Shown: positions 1 through 5,357 of the stretch, piece by piece
Layout: each line of letters starts with the position of its first letter
How positions within the stretch are numbered: position 1 is the stretch's first letter
From: Bacillota bacterium
GTDB lineage: Bacteria > Bacillota > Clostridia > Clostridiales > Clostridiaceae
Reading direction: 5' to 3'
DNA: 5,552 nucleotides
Assembly: GCA_030706065.1 (NCBI GenBank)
Contig: JAUZPH010000277.1
Location: forward strand, 1-5,552
Program-made: the position numbers and the translations under genes
The notes under the pieces: generated by a model
What the model was told of the DNA's origin: nothing
Database searches by the model: none
The model's input: only the letters and a program-made list of their open reading frames with translations

Positions 1-117
1 CAGTAAAATCAATATAAAAGTATGAGAAATATATAGTTTTTTCAACATTTTCTAATAATATACAACGGGATGTACGAACATTCCATCTACATTTTAAAAG
101 CGCGACATAGATATTAG

Positions 118-243
118 CAAGAGTGTTCATTTTATAGAAAGCGGCGGCATCAGTATGAGCGGACTGCCGAGATACTTTTGAGAAATGGTTACATGGTTTC
201 AGGCTCTGATATGAAGATTTCCAATATAATGGAACAAATATAG
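118..243 (+). pseudogene. Possible decayed coding remnant (C-terminal fragment)
   Basis: This open frame of 41 codons ends at TAG 241-243 and follows an in-frame TAG at 115-117. It has no start codon with a ribosome binding site; the first ATG inside it is at 193. The translation has a protein-like composition, with a basic stretch (FYRKRRHQYER) followed by TAEILLRNGYMVSGSDMKIS. The frame is also open upstream of the 115 stop, back to TAG at 34-36, so one nonsense codon separates two open stretches. This could be the worn 3' end of a former gene or simply a chance open frame. I recognise no family. Confidence 0.2.
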
Positions 244-300
244 GCTAAGGCTATCCTGCAAACAGCTTCCAAATAAGTAGAAAAATATTAGGAAAATGTA

Positions 301-329
301 TTGACATATAAAGGCAAAAGTAGTATCCT
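301..329 (+). promoter_or_regulatory. Sigma-A-type promoter of the leader ORF
   Basis: A perfect -35 hexamer TTGACA (301-306) is followed after 17 bp by TATCCT (324-329), which matches the -10 consensus at four of six positions. The sequence around it is AT-rich. Transcription would start near 336, leaving a 5' untranslated leader of about 33 bases before the ATG at 369. It is the best vegetative promoter in the window and the likely origin of the leader and attenuator transcript that can read into the ABC exporter genes. Confidence 0.6.
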
Positions 330-352
330 TTAATGGTATTATAAAAATTGTT

Positions 353-360
353 AAAGGAGG
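353..360 (+). promoter_or_regulatory. Strong ribosome binding site of the leader ORF
   Basis: AAAGGAGG lies 8 bases before the ATG at 369 and is nearly the full complement of the 16S rRNA 3' end. It is the strongest evidence that the following 40-codon frame is translated rather than a chance ORF. Confidence 0.8.
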
Positions 361-368
361 TAGGAACC

Positions 369-491
369 ATGAAACGTGCAGAATTTAATAAGCTGATGTC
401 CCTTTGCGGCTTCTTTAGTGCTGATGCTTCTGCCAGTTTTGTTTTTGTCAAAAGTTTTGGTAGCCCTATCTCTGAGGTAATTGCCCTTTGA
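369..491 (+). CDS. 40-aa putative regulatory leader peptide (BmrB-like by position)
   Basis: This short ORF runs from ATG 369 to TGA 489-491 and encodes 40 residues, beginning MKRAEFNKLM and ending SPISEVIAL. The start is set by AAAGGAGG eight bases upstream, behind a good sigma-A promoter. The peptide has a short basic N-terminus and a middle rich in Ser, Ala and Phe (FFSADASASFVFVKSFG). There is no signal peptide, clear transmembrane helix or metal motif. Two intrinsic terminators follow within 140 bases and the exporter genes come next. In Bacillus subtilis the small gene bmrB has this position before bmrCD and acts as a leader whose translation sets terminator read-through when ribosome-targeting drugs are present. 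Codons 31-33 and 37-38 can pair with sequence at the first terminator, as such a mechanism requires. The role is inferred from position and RNA pairing; I have not confirmed sequence homology to BmrB. It could instead be an independent small protein. Confidence 0.7.
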   Translation: MKRAEFNKLMSLCGFFSADASASFVFVKSFGSPISEVIAL

Positions 492-516
492 GGCACTTGC
501 TTCCAGGAGTATTGCT

Positions 517-533
517 GTAATTTGTCAAATTAC
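517..533 (+). promoter_or_regulatory. Small hairpin abutting terminator 1
   Basis: GTAATTT (517-523) pairs perfectly with AAATTAC (527-533) around a 3-base loop. The stem ends exactly where the terminator 1 stem begins at 534, so the two helices could stack end to end. GTAATT also occurs at 477-482, inside the leader ORF, and could compete for the same 528-533 strand. The hairpin may therefore stabilise the terminating fold and exclude the alternative fold. Its function is inferred. Confidence 0.45.
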
Positions 534-566
534 GGCCATGGGCTATCGTCCATGGCCTTTTTATTT
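534..566 (+). terminator. Intrinsic terminator 1 (probable attenuator)
   Basis: A 10-bp stem pairs 534-543 with 548-557 (GGCCATGG against CCATGGCC, then a G-U pair and a C-G pair) around a TATC tetraloop. The tail TTTTTATTT follows at once. It lies 42 bases after the leader stop codon and 300 bases before the exporter genes, so it can end leader transcripts before they reach the exporter. The 5' arm (540-547) also complements leader bases 459-466, which makes it a candidate conditional terminator. Confidence 0.85.
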
Positions 567-599
567 GTTCCGGGAATGCTTCCGCTCGGGACTTTATAA

Positions 600-630
600 G
601 GTCATGGGATAACCATGGCCTTTTTATTTT
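600..630 (+). terminator. Intrinsic terminator 2, a near copy of terminator 1
   Basis: GGTCATGG (600-607) pairs with CCATGGCC (613-620), with one G-U pair and a GATAA loop, and TTTTTATTTT follows (621-630). The 3' half, 613-629, is identical to 550-566 of terminator 1 over 17 bases. The 5' arm can also pair with the terminator 1 3' arm (550-557), so the fate of this terminator may depend on whether terminator 1 has folded. Confidence 0.8.
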
Positions 631-660
631 CAAAACATATACAAGCTTCCGTAGAAAACT

Positions 661-760
661 TATAGAACCCAAAAAGTCTACTACATTCTGCTCTCACAAA
701 AGATCCGTGAAGCTTGGATATTTTACTCGGCACAATGTAAGACTTTTGATGGGTTCCATA
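661..760 (+). other. Long imperfect hairpin (structured leader RNA or palindromic element)
   Basis: Five successive helices nest over about 100 bases: 661-663/758-760, 665-671/750-756, 672-679/740-747, 682-687/734-739 and 689-692/729-732. They are broken only by small bulges or mismatches, giving about 28 pairs. The core is GAACCCA then AAAAGTCT, against AGACTTTT then TGGGTTC. A small TCAC/GTGA stem (694-697/707-710) can form at the tip. No U-tract follows, so it is not a simple terminator. It does not match a T-box, PreQ1 or guanidine riboswitch by the conserved motifs I could look for. It lies in the untranslated leader of the exporter genes and may be a regulatory RNA fold, an operator region, or the relic of a small palindromic repeat. 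Confidence 0.5.
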
Positions 761-810
761 TAAGTAAAACAGCGGATAACCTGGAAATATCAAATGCAAT
801 CTTTTCATTC

Positions 811-827
811 ACTGCTTAAAGAGCAGT
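811..827 (+). promoter_or_regulatory. Short stem-loop just upstream of the exporter genes
   Basis: ACTGCT (811-816) pairs with AGCAGT (822-827) around a 5-base loop, followed by ATTTTATCT. The stem has only 6 bp and the tail is interrupted, so it is at best a weak terminator. It sits 15 to 20 bases before the ribosome binding site at 844-852. It could be an operator, a weak attenuator, or a stem that insulates the ribosome binding site. Confidence 0.3.
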
Positions 828-859
828 ATTTTATCTAAAAAAAGAGGGGTGATGATTCA

Positions 860-2596
860 ATGAAAAGAGTATTCAACTACGTTTGGAAGTACAAACTGCT
901 TGTGCTTGTGCCTTCCGCCGCTATGCTTGTCAGTATAATTATCGATATGTTTAATCCATATCTTGTCAAGGTCATAGTTGACGACATAATAAAGGGCGGC
1001 AGGACATATTTGCTAACAGGAGTGCTTCTGGCCCTTGTAGGTATAACACTGTCGAGAGCAGTATTGGGCTACACTAAGGAATATCTTTATGATGTACTTT
1101 CCGCCAAGGTAAACATCGATTTGAAACAGGATCTTTTTGATCATATTCAAAGTCTTCCTTTCAGCTACTTTGACAGCATGAATACAGGCGAACTGATGTC
1201 AAGAATTAATGAGGACGTAGAAAATGTGTGGAGAACAATCTCCTTCGGTTTAAGATTATTTGTGGAGAATACCATCTATTTTGTGATAGCTACCTCCATT
1301 TTATTCTATCTGAACTGGAAGCTTGCTGCAGTCTGTGTCCTCATCATGGTTCCCATAGCCTACATCGCTATCAAGCTTGAGAAGAAAATCGGCGAAACCT
1401 ATGGGAAACTCAGTGACCAGAGTGTAATTCTGAACACTGCAGCTCAGGAAAATATAGCAGGAGTAAGACTTGTAAAGGCTTTTGCCCGTGAAAAACATGA
1501 AATTATGAAATTTCTCAGCATGAATAAGGAAAACTATAAGCTGAATATGGAGCAGAACGGACTTATAGGAAAGTATTTTCCTCAGATAGAGTTTTTAACA
1601 AATATCTCCCTAGTCTTAATGATTGCCTTTGGAGGTATGCTTGTTATATGGGGAGAGATAACTATAGGAACCCTGGTGGCTTTCAGCGGCTATATCAACA
1701 TGCTGATCTGGCCCATGAGAATGCTTGGCTGGCTTACAAACATGCTTGCCCAGAACGGTGCGTCAGCAAAGAGAATATTCGATATTATGGATACCAAGCC
1801 GGACATTAAAAATAATGATAATGCAGTAATTCCTGATGAAATAAATGGCCATATTGTATTTGATAACGTAAGCTTCAGGTACAATGATCAGGAAATACTG
1901 AAGAATTTAAACCTGAATATTAAACCGGGAAGTACCGTAGCTGTAATGGGTACCACCGGTTCCGGCAAGACCTCCATCATAAACCTTATCGGCAGATATT
2001 ATGATGTATCTGAGGGTTCCATAACCATAGACGGTATTGATATCAGGGACATGGATTTAACTACACTGAGAAATCATATGTCAATTGTGCCTCAGGATAC
2101 CTTCCTTTTCTCCGATACCATCAGTGAAAATATACGGGTAGGTAATAGAAAAGCCTCTATGGATGAAATTATCGAGGCATGTAAAAACGCCTGTGCCATG
2201 GAGTTCATTGATGAGCTTGAGGACGGCTTTGATACAATGATTGGCGAAAGAGGGATAGGCTTATCCGGCGGCCAGAAGCAGAGACTTGCCATAGCCAGGG
2301 CTCTTATAAGAGATGCTAGTATAATGATACTGGATGACGCTACTTCTGCCCTGGATATGGAAACCGAATACGAGCTCCTCAGAAATCTCAATAACCTCCA
2401 CAAAAATGCTACCACTTTCATAATAGCCCACAGAATATCTGCAGTTAAAAATGCAGACATAATCCTGTATGTGGAAAATGGCAGAATAGTTGAAAAAGGA
2501 ACCCATGCGGAGCTGCTTTCCTACCGTGGAAGGTATTACGATATATATTGCGATCAATTCAAAGACTTTGAAGATATGGAAAGCGAGGTGGTATAA
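860..2596 (+). CDS. ABC exporter half-transporter, degenerate-site subunit (BmrC/TM287/LmrC type)
   Basis: This 578-residue protein has an N-terminal exporter membrane domain with six predicted helices (about residues 12-32, 51-72, 131-151, 153-172, 245-266 and 270-291). A C-terminal ATPase domain starts near residue 330. Visible motifs are Walker A GTTGSGKT (364-371), Q-loop Q412, signature LSGGQ (468-472), Walker B ending LDD (491-493), D-loop SALD (496-499) and H-loop H524. The usual catalytic Glu after Walker B is Asp (D493), the hallmark of the weak subunit in heterodimeric multidrug exporters such as TM287, BmrC and LmrC. Its length is close to that of TM287. It should pair with the next gene in the plasma membrane and use ATP to expel drugs or lipophilic compounds; the substrate cannot be read from the sequence. 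The start ATG follows GAGGGGTGAT (844-853). Its TAA overlaps the next ATG. A leader ORF and tandem terminators upstream suggest control by attenuation. Confidence 0.93.
   Translation: MKRVFNYVWKYKLLVLVPSAAMLVSIIIDMFNPYLVKVIVDDIIKGGRTYLLTGVLLALVGITLSRAVLGYTKEYLYDVLSAKVNIDLKQDLFDHIQSLPFSYFDSMNTGELMSRINEDVENVWRTISFGLRLFVENTIYFVIATSILFYLNWKLAAVCVLIMVPIAYIAIKLEKKIGETYGKLSDQSVILNTAAQENIAGVRLVKAFAREKHEIMKFLSMNKENYKLNMEQNGLIGKYFPQIEFLTNISLVLMIAFGGMLVIWGEITIGTLVAFSGYINMLIWPMRMLGWLTNMLAQNGASAKRIFDIMDTKPDIKNNDNAVIPDEINGHIVFDNVSFRYNDQEILKNLNLNIKPGSTVAVMGTTGSGKTSIINLIGRYYDVSEGSITIDGIDIRDMDLTTLRNHMSIVPQDTFLFSDTISENIRVGNRKASMDEIIEACKNACAMEFIDELEDGFDTMIGERGIGLSGGQKQRLAIARALIRDASIMILDDATSALDMETEYELLRNLNNLHKNATTFIIAHRISAVKNADIILYVENGRIVEKGTHAELLSYRGRYYDIYCDQFKDFEDMESEVV
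2585..2591 (+). promoter_or_regulatory. Ribosome binding site of the second exporter gene, inside the first
   Basis: GAGGTGG lies within the last codons of the first exporter gene, five bases before the ATG at 2596. Together with the TAATG overlap (stop 2594-2596, start 2596-2598), this indicates translational coupling and equal synthesis of the two subunits, as expected for an obligate heterodimer. Confidence 0.7.
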
Positions 2597-4383
2597 TGGC
2601 CAGAAATACTGTAAAACAGGACGAAGATGTTCAAAAGCGTTCCAAAACAGAAATTACCTTAAGGCTGTCTACGTATATGAAGCCTTACAAGCTGAAGGTC
2701 GTAATAGTTGTTGCACTGCTTGTCTTTGTTATGATTACCGGGATATTGAACCCATACCTGCTTAAAGTGGCCATTGACACCAATATAGGCAACAAGGATT
2801 TGAAGGGCCTCCTGATAATAGGCCTGGTAATGATTGTATTGAATTATCTTGCACTTCTCGCTTCAAGAGCGAGAATAAATGTGATGGCTTCCGTGACGAA
2901 CAATATACTTGTAAATATCAGGCACGAGCTCTATACTCATATTCAGAAGTTGTCCTTTTCCTTCTTTGATAACAGGCCTGTTGGGAAGATTCTTGCCAGA
3001 GTAATTGGAGATGTAAATGCTCTTCAGGACCTCTTCAACAACAGTATAACGAGTTTTATACCTGAACTTTTAAGCCTGGTATGTGTAGCAATAATGATGT
3101 TGTCCATGAATTATAAATTGGCTCTGCTTGCCATGATAATTCTGCCCATTCTTGGAGCGGCCATGTTTTTTGTTGAAACCTTCAGCAGGAAGAGATGGCA
3201 GGAGTTCAGGAAAAAGCGTTCCAACATGAACGCCTTTACCCATGAAGACTTTTCCGGAATGAGGATAGTTCAGGGTTTTTCTGCGGAGAAACATACCTCC
3301 GACAGCTTCAGTTCCCTTGTCAGTGATATGATGGGCTCCTTTGTAAATGCAGTAAAGCTTAATGATACCTTCTGGCCCATGGTTGAGATATCCTGGGGAA
3401 TAGGTTCCATCATAGTCTACTGGTACAGTGTTAAACTTATCGGTGAAAAAGGAATCACCATAGGAACAGTAATTGCCTTCACTTCCTACGTAGGTATGTT
3501 CTGGAGGCCAATCATGAATATCAGTAATTTCTATAACACTCTCATCACAAACTTTGCTGCTGCAGAGAGAATATTCGATATCATGGATATAAACCCTGAC
3601 ATAATCGACGCCGGCAGTGAAGTAAAAATGCCGAAGATTAAAGGCAATGTGGAATTTAAAAATGTCACCTTCTGCTATGATGAAGATGTACCGGTTTTAA
3701 ATAATGTAAGCCTTAAGGTTAATGCCGGTGAAACCATAGCTCTCGTGGGGGCTACCGGTGCCGGCAAGACTACTATAGTAAACCTTATAAGCAGATTTTA
3801 CGATTCTACCGAAGGTGTTGTTTTGATAGACGGGAAAAATGTGAAGGAAGTTGAACTTGAATCCCTGAGAAGTCAGATGGGTATCATGCTTCAGGACACC
3901 TTCCTGTTCTCCACAACAATAAAGGAGAATATAAGGTACGGCAAGCTGGATGCCACCGATGATGAAGTCATTGCTGCCGCCAAGGCGGTAAGTGCCCATG
4001 AATTTATAATGAAGCTTCCTAATGGCTATGATACCGATGTTAATGAAAGAGGTTCGAGGCTCTCCGTTGGTCAAAGGCAGCTTATATCCTTTGCAAGAGC
4101 GCTTCTTGCCAATCCGAGGATACTGATACTTGATGAGGCTACCTCCAATATCGATACGGCAACTGAGAGACTGGTGCAGAAGGGAATTCAAAAGCTTCTA
4201 TTTGGAAGAACCTCCTTTGTAATAGCCCATAGATTATCCACCATACGAGATGCAAACCGTATAATGGTTATAGATGACGGAAGAATAAAAGAATGCGGAA
4301 CCCATGAGGAGTTAATGCAGTTAAAGGGTATCTACTACAGTCTTTATATGTCACAATACAAGTTCCTTAATGAAGGCGCTTAA
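2596..4383 (+). CDS. ABC exporter half-transporter, catalytic subunit (BmrD/TM288/LmrD type)
   Basis: This 595-residue protein has a short charged N-terminus (about 25 residues) before the six-helix exporter domain (helices near 33-53, 70-92, 153-171, 172-194, 262-283 and 287-306). The ATPase domain starts near residue 350. Motifs are Walker A GATGAGKT (385-392), Q-loop Q433, signature LSVGQ (489-493), Walker B ending LDE with catalytic Glu E514, D-loop SNID (517-520) and H-loop H545. The signature carries Val where LSGGQ has its first Gly. In the heterodimer this signature faces the Walker site of the first subunit, which lacks the Glu. The consensus site is therefore E514 of this subunit plus LSGGQ of its partner. 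The length is close to that of TM288 and shorter than BmrD, which has an N-terminal extension. The start overlaps the previous stop by one base, and the operon ends at the terminator just downstream. The substrate is unknown; multidrug export is inferred from the family. Confidence 0.93.
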   Translation: MARNTVKQDEDVQKRSKTEITLRLSTYMKPYKLKVVIVVALLVFVMITGILNPYLLKVAIDTNIGNKDLKGLLIIGLVMIVLNYLALLASRARINVMASVTNNILVNIRHELYTHIQKLSFSFFDNRPVGKILARVIGDVNALQDLFNNSITSFIPELLSLVCVAIMMLSMNYKLALLAMIILPILGAAMFFVETFSRKRWQEFRKKRSNMNAFTHEDFSGMRIVQGFSAEKHTSDSFSSLVSDMMGSFVNAVKLNDTFWPMVEISWGIGSIIVYWYSVKLIGEKGITIGTVIAFTSYVGMFWRPIMNISNFYNTLITNFAAAERIFDIMDINPDIIDAGSEVKMPKIKGNVEFKNVTFCYDEDVPVLNNVSLKVNAGETIALVGATGAGKTTIVNLISRFYDSTEGVVLIDGKNVKEVELESLRSQMGIMLQDTFLFSTTIKENIRYGKLDATDDEVIAAAKAVSAHEFIMKLPNGYDTDVNERGSRLSVGQRQLISFARALLANPRILILDEATSNIDTATERLVQKGIQKLLFGRTSFVIAHRLSTIRDANRIMVIDDGRIKECGTHEELMQLKGIYYSLYMSQYKFLNEGA

Positions 4384-4405
4384 TACTGAATATCAGCTAA
4401 AAAAG

Positions 4406-4437
4406 CCGGAAACAGATGCTCTGTTTCCGGTTTTTTT
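4406..4437 (+). terminator. Intrinsic terminator of the exporter operon
   Basis: CCGGAAACAG (4406-4415) pairs perfectly with CTGTTTCCGG (4421-4430) around ATGCT, whose outer A and T can add another pair. Seven T residues follow (4431-4437). A run of A before the stem can pair with this T-run, so it may also work on the opposite strand. It begins 23 bases after the stop of the second exporter gene and separates the exporter genes from the flagellar stator genes. Confidence 0.93.
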
Positions 4438-4496
4438 ACTGCAAGCGGCATCTTGTATGCTGGAAACTTCCTTAACATTCCATAATCAAATCTCAG

Positions 4497-4514
4497 AAGA
4501 ACTATAAAGTTCTT
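4497..4514 (+). repeat. Inverted repeat overlapping the mot promoter -35 region
   Basis: AAGAACT (4497-4503) and AGTTCTT (4508-4514) form a perfect 7-bp inverted repeat with a 4-base spacer. It overlaps the TAAAGTTC element (4505-4512) of the proposed sigma-D promoter. It may be an operator half-site pair, or a by-product of the TAAAGTT motif meeting a chance complement. Confidence 0.35.
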
Positions 4515-4531
4515 TGGGAAAATAACGAAAA
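4505..4531 (+). promoter_or_regulatory. Sigma-D (sigma-28) type flagellar promoter for motA-motB
   Basis: TAAAGTTC (4505-4512), an 11-base spacer, then AACGAAAA (4524-4531) fit the flagellar sigma consensus TAAAGTTT-N11-GCCGATAA. Seven of eight positions match in the -35 part and five of eight in the -10 part, with exact spacing. Transcription would start near 4538, about 30 bases before the motA start. Motility stator genes are commonly transcribed by this sigma factor, so the context agrees with the motif. Confidence 0.6.
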
Positions 4532-4568
4532 GATTTATATAAACTATGGATTGGCTAGGAGGATATAT

Positions 4569-5357
4569 ATGGACTTTACAACTTTGATATTTATAATTAT
4601 GGGCTTCGGCTCATTGGTAGGTGCTTTTGTTTTTGAAGGTGGACACCCTAGCGCACTCCTTGCTCCTACGGCTGCACTGATTGTTTTTGGGGGAACCATC
4701 GCCGCTGTTGGCATATCCTTTCCCTTCAGAGATGTAAAAAGAATTGGAAGGGTAATTAAAAATATATTCAGCCCCAGGAAAATTGACCTTGTTGGTTTGT
4801 TGATTTTCTTTAGGGACCTCTCCTACAAGACGAGGAAAACCGGCCTTTTGACGATAGAATCCGAAATTGCCACGGCAGACATTGACCCATTTATCAAGAA
4901 AGGCCTGCAGTTGGTGGTGGATGGAGTTGAGCCCTCAACGATACAGGGTGTGCTGGAAATGGACATAGAGCTGACTTCCGAAAGACATCACAGAGGTGCA
5001 GCAATGTTCGAAGCAGCAGGTGGCTTCAGCCCCACTATGGGTATAATCGGTACTGTTATGGGGCTAGTACATGTTTTGGGCAGCCTGGATGATCCAAAAA
5101 ACCTTGGTCCAAAAATATCCGTAGCTTTTATAGCTACACTCTACGGAGTCGGCTTCGCCAATCTTCTTTGGCTGCCAATTGCGTCCAAGCTTAAGGCACT
5201 GGATGAAGAGGAGTTTAATGAGAAGAAGCTTATGATGGAGGCAATGCTGCTTATCCAATCAGGTATAAATCCAAATACCCTGGTGGAAAAACTTAAAGGT
5301 TTCCTTGATAAGAAGGAAATTGAGGAGTATGATAATTCAAATAAGGAGACGGAGTAA
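4569..5357 (+). CDS. motA: Flagellar motor stator protein MotA
   Basis: MotA is the four-helix subunit of the stator channel that surrounds MotB and couples ion flow across the plasma membrane to torque on the rotor protein FliG. From ATG 4569 the product has 262 residues. Helices lie near 4-20, 27-48, 152-173 and 183-205, with a large cytoplasmic loop between the second and third. The family core GGFSPTMGIIGTVMGLVHVL and the following helix carry P155 and P203, which appear to match the conserved Pro173 and Pro222 of E. coli MotA. R89 and E97 in KTRKTGLLTIE have the spacing of the FliG-contacting Arg90 and Glu98. The ATG is preferred because AGGAGG (4557-4562) lies 6 bases before it; an in-frame TTG at 4551 would put that site inside the gene. 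The stop overlaps the motB start (TAATG). Whether H+ or Na+ is used cannot be told from this protein alone. Confidence 0.95.
   Translation: MDFTTLIFIIMGFGSLVGAFVFEGGHPSALLAPTAALIVFGGTIAAVGISFPFRDVKRIGRVIKNIFSPRKIDLVGLLIFFRDLSYKTRKTGLLTIESEIATADIDPFIKKGLQLVVDGVEPSTIQGVLEMDIELTSERHHRGAAMFEAAGGFSPTMGIIGTVMGLVHVLGSLDDPKNLGPKISVAFIATLYGVGFANLLWLPIASKLKALDEEEFNEKKLMMEAMLLIQSGINPNTLVEKLKGFLDKKEIEEYDNSNKETE

Noticed and set aside
70..87. SOS (LexA) box suggested by CGAAC at 75-79
   Set aside because: The second half-site GTTCG/GTTC is missing at the required spacing.
747..780. Separate promoter for the exporter genes (for example TATAAG at 759-764 or GATAAC at 775-780)
   Set aside because: No acceptable -35 element lies 16-18 bp upstream of either, so no promoter is called between 631 and 859.
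251..808. Three overlapping minus-strand frames in the leader region
   Set aside because: They run across the promoter, terminators and hairpins, lack good ribosome binding sites, and their repeated IKRPW/KRPW segment merely reflects the duplicated terminator sequence.
661..859. T-box or known metabolite or guanidine riboswitch before the exporter genes
   Set aside because: The T-box core (AGGGTGGNACCGCG) and the conserved guanidine riboswitch segments are absent. The GGGTTCC here is part of the long inverted repeat.
2092..2460. Long open frame on the minus strand inside the first exporter gene (122 codons)
   Set aside because: It is antisense to the conserved ATPase domain, has no ribosome binding site and has no recognisable protein features. 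It is a shadow of the real gene.
3697..4191. Minus-strand open frame of 164 codons inside the second exporter gene
   Set aside because: It is antisense to the Walker A to Walker B region, whose codon pattern explains the lack of stops; nothing supports its translation.
4551..4568. TTG at 4551 as the start of motA, adding six residues (MARRIY)
   Set aside because: The AGGAGG ribosome binding site at 4557-4562 would lie inside the gene, and the ATG at 4569 has ideal spacing to it. No separate site precedes the TTG.
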